The notes below the pieces were generated by a model, which saw nothing but the letters and a program-made list of their open reading frames with translations, searched no databases and was not told the origin of the DNA. A DNA stretch of 52,602 bases from Ichthyosporea sp. XGB-2017a (taxonomy: Eukaryota; Opisthokonta; Ichthyosporea): assembly GCA_002811675.1 (NCBI GenBank), contig PDIM01000010.1, positions 1 to 52,602 on the forward strand, written 5' to 3'. Position numbers and translations under genes: made by a program. This document shows positions 29,720 through 43,466 of this stretch, piece by piece. How positions within the stretch are numbered: the stretch's first letter is position 1; each line of letters starts with the position of its first letter.

Positions 29720-30885
29720 ATGATATGCGTCTCTGCAGGAGTCTTCGCAGTAAGGTATAGATTTATAGAAAAACTTGAGACACTGCTCCTTCCTAGAGTG
29801 ATGACGTGGAGGGATGGTGATATCGAGGCGGACGAAGACGATTGTGTAATGATGTCCGCTGGACGACAAGCTGTGTCATTGGCCACTCAGGGCAGATGTC
29901 TTGCGGTTTGTGATTTTGATTCTACTTTAACCGAATTTGACACTACACGCTCTCTTGTTGAAATAGCTGCTCGGAAAATAACATTGGATAAAGATCATGC
30001 TGATTTCATACAGCAGTGGGAAATGATTGAAGAGCTGTATAAAACTGATCTTTCGCAAGTTGATTATTCTTCTTTCCATCAAATGCCGACTCTGAGTGAA
30101 TTTCTCGACCACGCGTATAGGATCGAGAATCAATCTGTGGAGAGGGTTTGCCGAAAAGGTATTTTAAAAGGGTTAGAAAAAGGGGAAATTCGTGAGTCAT
30201 GTGTTAGTGATACTTCACTTGTAAAACTGCGGGAGGGAGTAAGTGAGTTTCTGGAAGACTTGTGCAGTGAGATAAATTTGCATGTTTTGTCAATCAATTG
30301 GTCGAAAGATCTTATATATGGGGGACTTAAAGGTATGCATCTTGTTAAAGTTTTGTGTGGTGATGTATGGAAGTTTTGAATGTGTTTTTTAACATGTCTG
30401 CTGCTGTGCTTCAAGGCTGTGTATCATTTGATAGGATTAGGTCCAATGATTTAGAGTATAGAATTGAAAATGAAGGCAGTGGGTGCACAAAGGAGATTTC
30501 GACTGGCCAAATATGCCAGCACGTTAGTGGAGCTTCGGGTAAGCTGCAAGTATTCCGAGCGATTGTAGATAGCTTTAAACTCAATGTTGGCTCAGGCGAG
30601 CGAGCATCATGGCAATATCCTGTGACGATTTTTGTTGGCGATAGCATCACGGATGCTCTTGCCCTGCAAGAGGCTGATGTTGGAATTATCATTGGGCACA
30701 ATGAGGTTCTAAGAAATGCCCTGAAACATTACGGCATTGGTTGTTTAGATTATTGTCACTTTGAACGAGCTAGTGCTATCCATATGGAAGAAATTAAGAA
30801 TCACACTACATCTCTCATTTTTGAAGCCCCAGAATTAGATCCTTTCGGGTTTGTACGTAAGGTTGTGCGTACATTTAGCTCCTAG
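29720..30885 (+). CDS. HAD-family phosphatase, thiamine-phosphate-phosphatase-like, 2 exons
   Basis: Exons 29720-30332 and 30416-30885 encode 360 aa; the 83 bp intron (GTATGC...CAAG) joins GGLK to GCVSFDRIRSNDLEY. HAD motif I is DFDST (65-69), motif II the serine in LHVLSINWS, and motif IV GDSITD (279-284), followed by EADVGIIIG. The helical cap between motifs I and II and the motif spacing resemble the HAD half of plant TH2 proteins, which dephosphorylate thiamine monophosphate; other small phosphorylated substrates are possible. The start is uncertain: the frame is open from 29630, the first ATG is 29720, and later ATGs at 29801 and 29849 would also leave the domain intact. A short hydrophobic N-terminus could be a targeting signal. 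Confidence 0.75.
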
Positions 30886-31086
30886 CTTTGTGTTTGCTGT
30901 CACTTTCCAGTATCCATTCTATATAATAGTATAGGTAGAGAGAAGGAGTAAAGCAACTTTATTTATTATTCTCAGCAATCCAAACTATTCATCTAGTTAA
31001 TACAAGCAAAACCCCGATGGACGGTACTACTCTTTGGTGCTTTTTAACAACAAAGCCTTTAATAAATAGCTCGACCTTTGTTTTCA

Positions 31087-34000
31087 TCAGTGGGGTATTG
31101 TGCGCGTTTCCAAGTACGCCTGCAAGATTTTATCCTTTCTAGTCAAATTCTTTTCTGCGCAATACACCCCCAAAGGTGAAGATGGGTAAGCCATTTTGTA
31201 TGCAAAAACTAGTTTTTCAGCATCATTGTTTCGTTTCAGCGCCAGGGATGCCGTTACCAAATTATCAATGTCATCAACGTTTATAAGGTATTTCACAAAT
31301 TGTTTAAAGTGACAGGTTCCAACAACCTTCCCGAAGTCTTTCTTTTCGTTTATGTATTGAAAAATATCGTCTCTAATGCTCAAGAATGTGGGACAGAGCT
31401 CCGACGTTGTGGGTTGAAGCTGATTTAACATTTGCACATAGTGTCCAGAAGGCAATACTCTCTTCACAAACGCCTTGCATTCAGATGGCGAGGACCCCAG
31501 AAGCAAGACTCTAAATGCTTGCTCAACTTCATTCCTATTAAGAAGAGAATCAGCAAAAGATGGGATATCAATTTCATGCAGCAAAGGGCAGCTTTCAAGC
31601 AGATCGACAACAGTACCAATATCACCTATTGTTCTTGTATTGCCATTGTGATTCACAAAAGCGAGTGCAGCATGCAAAACTTGTTCCCAAGCACATGTGA
31701 CAGATTCAAGGTAAGAGAGCGATGGAACAGCGGATATTCTTGGCAATATCCGCATTAAATAATCTAAGCGTGGGTTTTGTAGCAACTGTGAGAGCACACT
31801 GTTCCACAAAATCACATCATACACGTTGTAATCAAGACATAAGTCAGCTATCAGTCGCACAGCTGTTGGATTCCCGTTGTGATTTCGCCAGAGACCTTTG
31901 GCTAACCCTGTTTTATCTGCGTCAAGAAACTCGCTCAAACTTTGTTTGATGTTTAATTCATCTAGCCTTGCCAAAAATAGAAGGGTTTGCATATAGTCAC
32001 CTAATTCACCAATGCTCTTTCCATACACCTTCAAAATATTTTGCCTTGAAGCGAAAGAAAAAACAGCTTGAATGGCTCGGAATCTTGCTAGATACGTTAC
32101 TTTTGGAGTATTTTGATGTGAAAAATGGAGCAAAAACGAGATGTTTTTTTCTGTGTCCCCCTTTCGAAGCAGATAAAGAATACGACTTTGGTTTAACAAC
32201 CCTTCAGTAGACCCTTTGGCATCACCAGACAAGCAAAATTTGTCTGCAGGGTCAGCTAACCATTTTTGCAACAAATAAGCTCTAATTTTATCTGGATTTA
32301 GCTTCGATCTAGAGGAGATCTCTTCTACTAAATCATGCAAGCGATCATCTTTTTTCTCCAGGTATTCACGGCCTTTCAAATAGTATAGTTGACAAATGAG
32401 TTCAGCAGGCTGAGAAATTAAATCAATAAAAATCTTATCGCTCAGATCGTGCTGTTTCAATAGGTGTTCCGCGCAAAGTTGGCAATGAAGTTTGCTTAGT
32501 CTCTCAAACGCTTTAACAGCATCTTCGTCCTTTGACTGGGTTTTCCACTTGCTCGCAAGCTGGGCTGCATACTGCAAAATGGAAACCTTATCATGACCTA
32601 AAGGTAGACTGTCAGCAGCCCATTTCAGTGTAACAACACAAAGTTCAAAGTCCTTGATCTGTGAGAAGAGGCTTTTGAGGTCATGAAATGATACTTGGGA
32701 TTCTTTCATCATATTCTGAATCGCATTCACATAAAATTGGTCCTGTTGCAACTTTAAAATTCTGGAAAGGGGCAGGAGCTTGGATACTGTGACGTTATTT
32801 ATCTCAGGAGCGACCCACTTCCAAGAGTCTTCGAACAGAATCGGATGAAACGGCAGCCGTTTCACTTTTAGCTCGTTGTCAAATGATAAGCGTTCTGCAA
32901 TAAGATTAGCAGTGCAAGAAGAAGCATCTTCAATGCACCGCATTCGATGCATTGACAACCAATTGTTCTGGAATTCGTGCACCTCCGACACTCTGTCAAA
33001 TCGTCGAAGGACATCAAGCAATAATATCCCTCTTTCATAGAGTGGGTTATTAAGTGCAGCGCAATCTTCTCTTTCACTAAAGTCAGCCAATAGTTCGAAT
33101 GTAAATTTTAAACAATCAAAGTCGAACGGACTAATTTTGAAGATAGCTTTTTCAAAAAGTAATTTCATTGCACTCGGTCCTCGAATGTCACAAATGGCAG
33201 TCATTATCAAGTCTTTATACGACTGATCACGCGTATCACAATTGGACCCTCTCTGTTCATAAATAATCTCTATGTAATCCAAAAGAGCTTCGTTGCGGTC
33301 AATATTATAAGTATCACAAAAAGTTAAACAGGTCGTAAGATCGAGCGCAGTTTTTCTCAAAAGTTTTGGTAACAATTTTCTTTGATAAACACCATCTTTG
33401 GATTGTCGAAACAACTTTTCGTCGAAGTTTATATTGAGCAACTTCAGCTCTTCCCACCATCTGGCATTTGATCCTAATTGCTGGCAATCAATGGCAAAGG
33501 ATCTTTGCTGCCAAAAGCGCCCACATACTGACCCAATAGCGGAGAGGTGGCGAAGTCTTTTATAGTCATGTCCAATATGTGCCAAACTACTCCTATACGC
33601 CTGAAATGCCTTTTCAATGCATAAACTAAGCATTACACCAACTCCCAATTCTGAGTCAAGACAATTGGAATTGAGCACTTTATGCAAAAAAGAGTTGCAG
33701 GTTGAGTTAAGTCTCCCTGAGCAAAAGCCTTCTTCGATTATAGACTTGCAATTAAAAAAGCGCATACACATGTCATTCAGCAGGCCGGTCCATAAAATTA
33801 CCTGATAGGCAAGTCCTAGAGATCCATTGGACAACAGCGTATCAGCAAGGGATTCTAAAGAGGACCCTGCTTGACGTTGAATCATGAGACGTGGTAAGTC
33901 ATTTTCTCCAGAAAATTTTGATTCCGAAATGAAAGACGATGAGGTGGGGTCAAGTTGTTCACACACACTTGCGTCAAAAATTTGAACACTTGCAGATGCA

Positions 34001-37000
34001 ATTAAGGGGAGGACTTGCGAAGAAGACAATACCAATGAATCTTCTTTGAATTTGCTTTCAAAAAGAAATCCAAAATGAACTTTCGTGGTTTCGCTTTGAG
34101 TAAAAGACTTTGGTCTGTACATATTTGTCGAATCTGTTTCCTTATACGAATGTTTCTGTTTAATATCTTTCACCGAGTCTCGATACTCTCCTAAATCACT
34201 ATCTTCAAGGATATCTGCCATTATTTCGGTAGAACGAAATAAATTCACCATATCAAAAATAGCGCTCTCGTTACACAACGTAGTACACTGCATGGCAAGC
34301 TCTTTCATTACACATGGAAGCATTGCGTGCATCTTGAGGTTTGAAGTGATAATAACATCATCGGAACACAAGTATCTTGCAGTAGCCAATATTACAGAAC
34401 TGAGAACAACGGCTGTACTGGGATCGGGAACCTTTTGAAAGAGTTCCTTGCATATACTAAATGATCGATAAAAATCCCCCACTTTCGCAGATTCGATTGC
34501 CAGAAAGCCCTTTAGAACATCTCTTGGGTAATTAATTAATTCCGCCAAGCGCAATACTTTTGCGTAACTAGAACCACCTGCCTTTTGTTTACACTTTTTT
34601 GGGCTCGTATCAGAAGGACCGGACAAAAGCAAGGCACTTGCTTTTCCCTTGCCTTTAGCCTTTTTGATATTCACGGTTGATTCACCACTGTGATTCGTGT
34701 TTTCCTTAATAAAATAAAAGACATGCCTGTGAAGAATCTTAATTAATTCGCAAGGACTACAACATATATCAAATGTCACCCTTTCTTCGTATTCAGTAGT
34801 AAGTGCGCGGAAGATATGAAGTTTCTGGACAATATCGTCAATATCGATAAATAAAGACTTTCGGTTACACTTGGACACAAACATAGGCTTAAGGGCAGTG
34901 CAGATACGTAAGGCAGAATGAGACATCTCAATTTTATCTTGCCAATCATCCTCATCAAATGGAAGTTCGGAGCAAAACTCACAGAACCACATTACGAGTT
35001 GCTGTCCAATAAATGCGACATCGCTGGCAGAAAGGTCAGACAGCAACTTTATCGCTTCTTCACTTTTACCTGCGAGGGTCAAAAATTGCAAGCGCATGAT
35101 GTAGCAATTTCGAATGTCTATGCTAACATGAGTAGAACAGACAAAAAGAGCGTCTCGTAAAGCTTCTGGTTTATCAACGGACGAGATTACTCGCCTCACA
35201 GCTTTAAGAACATTTACCTTGTCTGACACATTGCATTCCCTCAAGCCGTATGATAGCAAGAGTTTCCTAACTTTCAATAGTTTTAACTGAGCAGCAAGTT
35301 CCGATATTCGTGGGTGTTTCCATTCCATCGAATCACCCATTAGCGTTTCAACTTCGTTGCTCCAAGGAATATTCACACGTTTACACACTTCTAAGACAGC
35401 ATCTATTTTGTGCTCAAGGTTTTCGATAAACCCAATCAAATGAACAACTCTGGTCTCCCAGGCAGCTCCTGACATTGCAGTTGACAAACCAACAATTGAA
35501 TCCATTAGTTCAACAATATATTCAAAAAGCACAGCATCTTTATCCGTAGAGTGTCTTTTTAAGTAAGGGACTACTTGGTTTTGAATACAATCTTCCAAAA
35601 GCTCTGTGGCATTCACTCTGTCCAGCAATTGGAAGGCAATTGTTGTCGGATTCTCTAAAATGTATTCTGCAGAACCAATTTTGAAATCCAATTCTTCGTG
35701 TAAGAAGCAGAGATCTTCCAAATTTAAACGTAGTTTTGATAAAGGAACTTCATTGTCAAATGATGAATCTCTAGTGCAATCTACAGCATCAAAACTATCG
35801 ACTATATAAGTTCTTGCTTCTCTGGGCGTCAAAGAAGCCCTTAGTTTCAAGGCTGAATTTCCGGATAGCCCCGTAGCATTCAGGAGAGATAAAGAATTTC
35901 TAGGCCAGTCACTACTTTCTGTGATTTCCATTAGCTTAGCGCGCTCTTCCGACCACAGAGTCATAAACAAGCGATCTTCTGGGCAGTGAATCGAAGGCAC
36001 AACTTCATTTGTTATCCACTCTAAATAAAACTTTGAATCTAAATTCTCTGGTATGGCAGAAACAATGTTTTTGATTTCATTACTTAAAGAATCTTCGATA
36101 TGATGGCGTTTCCACAAAATCAATGCTGAGCGAATGTTTCCTTCCGACAGGCACACACACATAGACCTTGAAATTTCTCCTCCGCGAAAGAGCTGCCAAG
36201 ATTCCCCATCAAAGTCTCCCGGAAACGCCATTTTAAAAGTTCCTAACCTGTTAATGGCTCGTGCAACATCACACAGCTGGTCTATTTTAGCTCCATCTTC
36301 CGCAAACTCAGTTTCCTCTACAGCAACAACTCTTTTTGCTACTAATAAAAGCCGAAGAGTGTCGTCGTAAGTTTTTAACTTTGCCTCCAAGCAAAAATTG
36401 ACAACCCAGTCGCAATCACGTATGCAATCTAAGCACTCAACAATAGGCTCGATAGAAGCAGAAGCACTGCTCAAGTAAGCCTCCAGCAAATATCCGACTT
36501 TAATTACATACACAAATTCGGAATCGAGTTTAAATTGCGCTGAAAATTTTAAAGCATCGGAAAACTGCTTCTGGTGAAGAAGATGATAAAATCGCTCCAT
36601 GGGGAGCTTTTCAGAAACGGTGCGAACACTAAGTCGCTGTTCTTTTTTGCCTTCAGAATTTGTCACAAAATGGCCTTCCATTAAGTAAATATCAGTAAGA
36701 CTGTTGTTACATTCATACAACTTGCTCAGAAATGAAACTTCTGTAGAGTACAAGAAATTCATTTCCGGAACTGAAAATATTTCCAACATCATTTTTGTAC
36801 CAGATAGCTCAGCCTTGCTACCCGCAATATGTTTCCGGCATAAAACAACTAGCTTTGCAGTTTCCCCAAACAATAGCTGCTGGCTGCTTTCTTCCCTTTT
36901 CATTGACTTGTCCAATAATACAAAATCAACAACTGTTCGGTCAAGTTCAAACAGCTTAAACATCAGCTGCTGATCCCAAACAGACAATGTTTCATCTCCG

Positions 37001-38069
37001 CTTAGACAAAACAGAAATTTTTTGTCAGCGGAAAGTCTAGTTTTCAAAAATCCACACTTTCCATCAATGTCTTCAATGGTATCCTTGAGGAGGGATTGGC
37101 CTTCACTAATATCCCATACACTGATGCCTACCTGACCTTTACCAGAAACAACTAGCATTGGAGTTTCTTTCCAGGTAGAGCACGTAAGCAAGCCAATACA
37201 TGCATCACAAACTTTACTTTCATGTACTTGAAAAGCTTCAACTTTTTCAATTGTAATTCCATCTTTTATCTTTGTTGCCATACCAAGATCTTTACGATCG
37301 ATAGCGGAACGAAGCGAATCTAAATCAACATTTGCAAATCGAAAAACGATTCCTTTTAACGAGAGGACGCACAGGGTGTGATATTTTCCCGTCTTTTTAA
37401 ATGATATCCTTGCAAAGTTGCAAGATTGTGTTTCCGAAGACGAAAACAGGGTTTGGGAAAACAAAACATTTTTGCCGACAACATCAATAAAATGAATCTG
37501 TCCACTGCAATCGCAGGCCACCAAAAACCCAGAGTCGTCACTCCATGCGGTATGCTCAACTTCTGATTCTACGTTTTGCGAAGACAAGAATCAATAGTAA
37601 GAATAAAGGGTTAGCTTCGTTACGTTTAAACGATAAGTTTAATTTTAAAAATGCCTTCGCCATCTATGTGAACGTACCCAGGTTAATAGTAGCACTCAAT
37701 TCGTTGCATTCTTCTTCGAAAATATGAATCTGCTTATTTACAACGCAGCATATTATTCCATTAGCAGCTACATTTCCCGAAAAAAAAGGCCACGCGGTGC
37801 TCGAATCCTGATAAGCAAAACAAACAAAAAAGAATTGTTTTAGTATTTAAGTTCACCAAATAAGGAAGAAGCTGGATGCATACAAACGATACGCTTACCT
37901 CTTCGACAGGGCCCGAGACATAAGCAAGGGTGTCAATCTGGTATACCGAGAAACCTTCTTCACAGCGGGTATCAACCTGAGCGGTAGTCTCTTCTGCATT
38001 ACAAGATAAAGTTACCTCTTTCCATCCCCTCTGATTAGAGCACCCAGAAGAAGCTGCGACAACAGTCAT
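31087..38069 (-). CDS. KNTC1: Kinetochore protein ROD (RZZ complex), 3 exons
   Basis: Exons 38069-37899, 37807-37678 and 37568-31087 encode 2260 aa, close to animal ROD (about 2,200). Introns are 91 and 109 bp. The joined N-terminus (SVYQIDTLAYVS, then NGIICCVVNKQIHIF, then FLVACDCSGQIHFID) continues as a beta-propeller to about residue 400. It is followed by VRTVSEKLPMERFYHLLHQK and FSAQFKLDSEFVY, typical of the ROD propeller-to-solenoid border, then a long alpha-solenoid including the ROD C-terminal region. ROD with ZW10 and Zwilch recruits Spindly, dynein and Mad1 to unattached kinetochores. The related NRZ subunit NBAS was considered, but the propeller-border motif fits ROD better. A 6.5 kb final exon is intronless. 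Divergent from the WDR44-like gene. Confidence 0.82.
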
Positions 38070-38876
38070 TTTCTTGACAGTTCCCAGAAAGGTAGCTTGA
38101 TGATACTTTCTCACCCCCAAATACAAGGTAAGTTAATTGGATTCAAAAAGGAGACCCTTCCTCCACTAACAAAAACAATGGCTTCAGCTAAGATAATGAT
38201 GTACAGGGTACAGGATTCAAATCCAGTCATACACCACAGAGTCATGACTAGTCCAGGGTCACCCCTTCCTTCCCACAGGATAGCACTTTAATACCACACC
38301 ACCCCCTTCCTCTCCCTCTACTTCTCCCCCCTCCAGCTGTACCAAAACTATTAGTCTCTGCCATAACCATAGGACTGCTGGCCCCACCAATCCGCATACT
38401 TCCCGCCAAAATCCCCCCCCCCCCCCCGGGAGCCTGGATCATGATCATCGTGGAGAGTCACAGCCCACAGCCACAGGCCCCAGGGTCCAGGGAGCCGCTC
38501 CCTGACAAGTGACAGTCACAACTCACAGCCCACAAGGAATTTTTTTCAAGCAAGTTTTTGGGCTTTTGGCTTTTGACTTGACTTTTGCCTTTCTTGTTTT
38601 GGTATTTTCAGGAGGACGAGGGTACTCTCCATTTTCCAACTGTGTCAGTTTATTGCATCTTTCACAACCAACCGTCAATAGTCGATCACTTACCATTGGT
38701 GTAGATCTTTATAGAGTAAACAAGTAGGCCAGTGCCGAGTTCCACCATTACTATCCTTTTGGATAACCAGCCCCTGCTCGTCCTGCTGCCTGCAATGCCT
38801 CCTACAGTACCATTCACGACTTTACTACAAATCCCATTAGACTTGAGTTCTCAGTTACGGTAGTCTAGTCACCAAC
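38070..38876. other. Divergent region, ROD / WDR44-like gene
   Basis: No gene is supported. A run of 15 C (38413-38427) followed by GGG, an overall C-rich flank and a TAGTCTAG directly before the WDR44-like ATG are visible. Confidence 0.45.
38413..38427. repeat. C15 homopolymer
   Basis: Fifteen consecutive C followed by GGG, in the divergent promoter region between ROD and the WDR44-like gene. The length is prone to slippage and sequencing error. Confidence 0.95.
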
Positions 38877-41508
38877 ATGACTGAAGAAGCACAGCAGCAG
38901 GAAATAGAAAACTTTGATCACCCCGAGTCTCATATTTCCTCTAGCGAGTCAGATAATGAATCTGACGAGGATGAGCAATGGTTTGAAGCTCCTGAAAATT
39001 TCGTTTCTCTTGAAGATGTGTAAGTTGCCTGTGACTCTTGGCTTGTGAATATCCGGTAAATTACTAATATCAATAGTGTTTCCTTAATTTTATGCAGGAG
39101 CAATAATATTGATAATTTGAAAGGGGATTTAGATCTCCACAAAGTAATTAGCTCCTCTGAAGCTATCGCAACGACAGAAACTGAAAATCAATCGCACGAC
39201 CCTCCCGTTGAAGAAAAAGTGCCAATAGATCACCGGTTTCTACAGCCCCATAGAAAAAGTGCATCAGAGGGAAAAGACAGTCTAAGTATGTGCTTCTGCT
39301 AAGTCAGTTGGCTGTTGCATTCGCAAATATCTTAATATTCATCATATCTCTACTACATTCTTTTGTGTTAGGAGTTGAGCCTGCCAAAGAGCCAAGAACT
39401 TTACTGGGAAGAAAGGCATCTTTGCCTACCAGCATCATAGAGCGTCCATCATTATCAAACAAGAATTCAGGGGATAGAACGGTAAGGATATATTTTGATT
39501 TTCGCCAACTGTTACCTGAAGCATTAATTGCTAATTGCGTCATCTCAGGAAGCCGTTCGTATTGAAAACAAACTTTTGAACAAGGCCAAAGGAACACCAC
39601 CACAAGGTAGAAACTATCCCTTACGGTCGGTTTTGTCCGACAACGAAATTTTAAAAGCAATAACAGTCAAGAACCTTGATACCGGGGATAGCGTTTCATT
39701 AGCTGAAGTTGATAAAATCCTCCCTCGGAGCACTTCGCCACTTGACAAAGAACTTATTAGAAGAACATCCGAGCTTTCATTGGGAAAGTTGGCACGAAGT
39801 AAGGAAAAACTATTGAAAAAGCAAAACACTTTCAGTCCATCAGGCTCTCCAATGTCCGGCAAAAAACAGCATGTGGGCGTATCAACCCCCGAAAAAAGTA
39901 CCCTAGAACAAAGTGCTCCCAGAAGAAGGTCAAGTCTTCTAAAACAATCAGGGTAAGCAGGATGTGCACATGTTTTCGCAATTGTCATAAATGGGCTTTG
40001 GAAACTCATCCTTTTTTCTTCTCAATCCCACTTTCAGCAAAAAAGTTAAAATGTTGTTTGGGAAGTTGAGTCATATTTCATTTACCGGAAACGGAGGGCA
40101 CGACAAAGACTCAAAAGGAAAAGGTCAGCCTGCGGGCATTAGCTCGGATCGCTTTCAAGAAAAAGACCTAATCAAAGTGAAAACAAGCAATAAGAAGCAT
40201 GGTGAATTTTGCAATTTACGCTTTGTTCAAGATCTTAATGTCCATTCGGGGGCTATATGGTGTTTACGATTTTCTTGTTGTGGTAATTTACTAGCGACAG
40301 CAGGCAGTGATACAGTGATCCGAGTGTGGATAGTTAAAGATAGAGAAGAGTACTTTTTGTACATGAGAGCTAAATACAACAACGAAACAATCAACCAGCA
40401 TGAACCAAGCCCTAAGACGGAAGATGGTGAAAAAGAACTGTTGTTCAAAAAAGTTCCTTTTTGTACGTTTGTAGGGCACACTGCTGACATACTCGACTTG
40501 ACGTGGTCGAAAAACCACTTTTTACTTTCTTCTTCAATGGATAAAAGTGTACGCCTGTGGCATATTGCCAGAGAAGAATGCCTGGGGAGCTTTCAGCACA
40601 GCGATTTTGTCACTGCCATTTCTTTTCATCCTCAGGATGATCGCTACTTTTTGAGTGGGTCATTAGACTCGAAACTACGTTTGTGGAGCATTCCTGAAAA
40701 AAAGGTTTCACTGTGGAATGCTGTGGGGGGTGCAGAGTTCAACCTCATAACTGCTGCATCTTTTTGTCTAAATGGCAAACTGTGTGTTGCGGGAACGTAT
40801 GATGGCAGATGCCTTTTTTATGATAGCGAGAAGCTCAAATACCATACTCAAATTCAGGTGAAAGGAAAAAGGCGAAAGGCAAAGAAAATTAGTGGAATCA
40901 TCCCGATGCCTGGAGAAGACCGGGTAAGTTTCCGTTTTGCTTGTGCGTACTTTCGAATTTTGGTATTAATTCGTTGCCCTATTGCGCCACCTATTTTCAT
41001 TCTAGATTTTGGTCACAGCAAACGATTCAAGAATTCGACTATACGATTTGAAAGAACATTCTCTTCTATGTAAATATAAAGGGTTCTCAAATTCCGGAAG
41101 CCAAATAAGTGCAAGCTTTAGTGCTGATGGACGCTATATTATTTGTGGGAGTGAAGACAGCTCAGTTGTTATATGGAATAGTGCATATGACGAAACTATT
41201 AGCAAGTCCAGGAGGTTTCGCAACGATAGAAACTCGAGCGTAGAATACTACAATGGTAAGCATTTTCTCCTTTACGATCGTTTACTTGTTTGTTCCACTT
41301 TGCCTACACCTCCCTAACCTTTTTTCTTTCTTGGTTGCGCGTAACAGTCCACAGCACTTCTGTGACTGCCGCAATATTTGCCCCATATTCCACTCACCTA
41401 GGCTTGAAAACAGACTGCGAAAATGCCGAGGGTGAAGTAGTGATATCTGCAGACTATGGTGGTAACATTGTCGTCCTTCAAAATTGCGCGCAGGACAAAG
41501 TAAAATAA
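38877..41508 (+). CDS. WDR44-like WD40 protein, 7 exons
   Basis: Exons are 38877-39019, 39098-39285, 39372-39481, 39549-39952, 40038-40923, 41006-41255 and 41348-41508, giving 713 aa. All six introns are 67-92 bp with GT-AG ends, and every junction keeps frame. The acidic N-terminus (SDNESDEDEQWFEAPENF) resembles WDR44. A Ser/Lys-rich region precedes WD40 repeats beginning HSGAIWCLRFSCCGNLLATAGSD and HTADILDLTWSKNHFLLSSSMDKSVRLW; at least six blades can be counted. In animals WDR44 binds RAB11 and acts in recycling and early ciliogenesis; that function is inferred from the architecture. It is the most intron-dense gene here. Convergent with eS7, 121 bp apart. Confidence 0.85.
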
Positions 41509-41629
41509 GCATTACTACTTTCTTTGTTAATTGTATCTAAATAAATTTATTGGTGACGACGTCATAGTTACAACCACACGCTCCTTTCACGGCGCGTACA
41601 GCACAAACCCTCTGCTGTATAACACATGC

Positions 41630-42208
41630 TTATTCGTTAGAAGGGAATTCGAAAGCAACATCCTTACCAGTCAATTTCTTGTAGATGGCGCTGAAGGTAT
41701 CCAATTTATATTCCAAGTTGTTTTGGTCTTTCTTATCGAGGTGGACCTTGATAAGTTTAGAGCCGTCGGTCTTGACGCGAGTGCGCTTGCCAACGATTTC
41801 GGTGGGGTAAACCAAATCTTCCAAGATAGACTCGTGAACAGCGGTAAGGGTGCGGCTTCTGGGATTAGGCTGCTTAACACGGGTCTTTCTGCTCTCCTTC
41901 TTCAGGATACGGCGCTGAGCAACAAAGATAACGTGCTTACCACTGAATTTCTTTTCCATTTCAAGAACAAGACGAACCTGAATCTTGTGGAATTGTTTCA
42001 AAAGAGGGACGGGTACAAAGATAACAATGGCTCTCTTTCCGTCACCAATATCAACTTCCTTAGCAGAAGTAATGTACAATTCACGAAGGTCGGCCTTCAA
42101 TTCGTTGGAGCTAGTCTCCAAGTCCATAAGGGCCTGGGCAATCAAACCCTCAAACTCATCAGGCTTCTGGCCAGCGGGCTTTACGATCTTACGGCTTGCT
42201 GTGACCAT
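41630..42208 (-). CDS. RPS7: 40S ribosomal protein S7 (eS7)
   Basis: The coding sequence has no intron and encodes 192 aa from ATG 42208 ([11 protein letters not shown]). [28 protein letters not shown] and the C-terminal [16 protein letters not shown] are characteristic of eS7; length matches other eukaryotes (about 190-194 aa). A likely 773 bp intron lies in the 5-prime untranslated region: acceptor CAATCTAG at 42222 just before the start, donor GTAGGT at 42994. A TATAAA on the minus strand at 43076-43071 lies about 80 bases before that donor, placing transcription start near 43045. The intron and start site are inferred from signals only. Confidence 0.95.
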   Translation of the reverse strand: MVTASRKIVKPAGQKPDEFEGLIAQALMDLETSSNELKADLRELYITSAKEVDIGDGKRAIVIFVPVPLLKQFHKIQVRLVLEMEKKFSGKHVIFVAQRRILKKESRKTRVKQPNPRSRTLTAVHESILEDLVYPTEIVGKRTRVKTDGSKLIKVHLDKKDQNNLEYKLDTFSAIYKKLTGKDVAFEFPSNE

Positions 42209-43466
42209 TTTGAATGAAAACCTAGATTGCATTAAGAAGCACAACTGTTAGCTCTCTTGAAGTCTAAAATTTCTTCCGAATTACACAAACAAAAAAAAAC
42301 TTTGCTATCCCTTTCCCTTCCACATATTACAAACTAGTTCCTCAACACTAGCAAAGCTCTTTCATTCCACATACAATGACTTGCACTCTCCATTGTCCCT
42401 CGGCTAAATAGTTTCCACAGTATATCTTGAATACAATTTATCGATTGCCAAAAAAGCTTCACTTCTCATCCAATACCGCATCAAGTTTCCCTCTTAAATT
42501 TACTTCACCAAGTCGTCGGCAATCACATTTGCTTACACCCACGTTCGCATATGCTTTTTAAGTAAAAAAAAGCTTCTTCACTGACAGACAGAAATTAATA
42601 ATTCCCAGTTTTCTTGCAACTCTACCCCTTGCAATTGTCCTCCCCCTTCACTTTCCTTTTCTCCAGTTCAACCATCCCCAAATCAACTACATATCATCCA
42701 TCGAGTGCCGCGAAATCCTGCTACGTGGAGCCTCCGATCGATGGCATAATACTAACTTATTTCTCTGACTTATACTCCAACACCACAAAATTAAATTCAA
42801 TAATTAAATTCAATTATAAATTCACTTTTGAGTTATCGAAAATTATATTTCAAGTACGCAGGCGAGTATTCATTATGCATCAACTTCATCCACTAATCCA
42901 TCTTTAACCCACCAAGCCCCTTATCTCTTGAATCCCATCACGAACAACAACAAATAACAACTATAGCAACAAAAGGCACAATCCAAAAACCTACCAAAAA
43001 TCCGATTTAAATAGATTTACAGTTCAAAAGAGGAAGAGACGTTATCATTGATGCTGGGGCAGGGAGGCACTTTATAGAAGAATTATCAGCTGGGGGACGA
43101 CTGCTGCAGTACTCTAGATCATGGATAATTTATTATAGGCGGCCGCCGGCCCGCCTGCGTGGCAATGGAGGGGCTAGGGGAGGGGGAATAGGGAATAGGA
43201 ATTATCGGCCGCACTAAGGTACCGAGCGAAGGTTATTGTCCTAAATTTATTCTTGATGTGACCGCTTTAGGAAGGTGATATTATATTAACCAGCGAGTCA
43301 TTATATTGCAGTACATAACTAACATATATTTACCCTTCTAAGACAGCTTATTCTTAGGAAGTGTTGTATACACTAGCCACAAAGGGATTATGTTAACTTA
43401 TGATAAAAGTTCAGACTGAACACAAATCTTAAATTTGCTTGGGAGTATTAGATAGGACGTAAAACC
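42209..43466. promoter_or_regulatory. eS7 5-prime intron and shared upstream region
   Basis: Most of 42222-42994 is probably the first intron of eS7. A minus-strand TATA box lies at 43071-43076. The remaining part up to the RD3-like ATG includes a GC-rich block (GGCGGCCGCCGGCCCGCC, 43138-43155) in otherwise AT-rich DNA, and CAGCTG near 43089. A frame at 42614-42907 has no features and is not called. Confidence 0.45.
43071..43076 (-). promoter_or_regulatory. Possible TATA box of eS7
   Basis: CTATAAAG on the minus strand lies about 80 bases upstream of the inferred donor site of the eS7 leader intron. It fits a transcription start near 43045. Confidence 0.4.

Noticed and set aside
31087-38069. 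Assignment of the giant gene as NBAS (NRZ tether) rather than ROD
   Set aside because: The propeller-to-solenoid motif (LPMERFYHLLHQK, FSAQFKLDSEFVY) and the N-terminal exon motifs fit ROD better; this was judged by eye, so a phylogeny would settle it.
42614-42907. 97-codon plus-strand frame
   Set aside because: It lies within the inferred eS7 leader intron, on the opposite strand, with low-complexity AT-rich composition.
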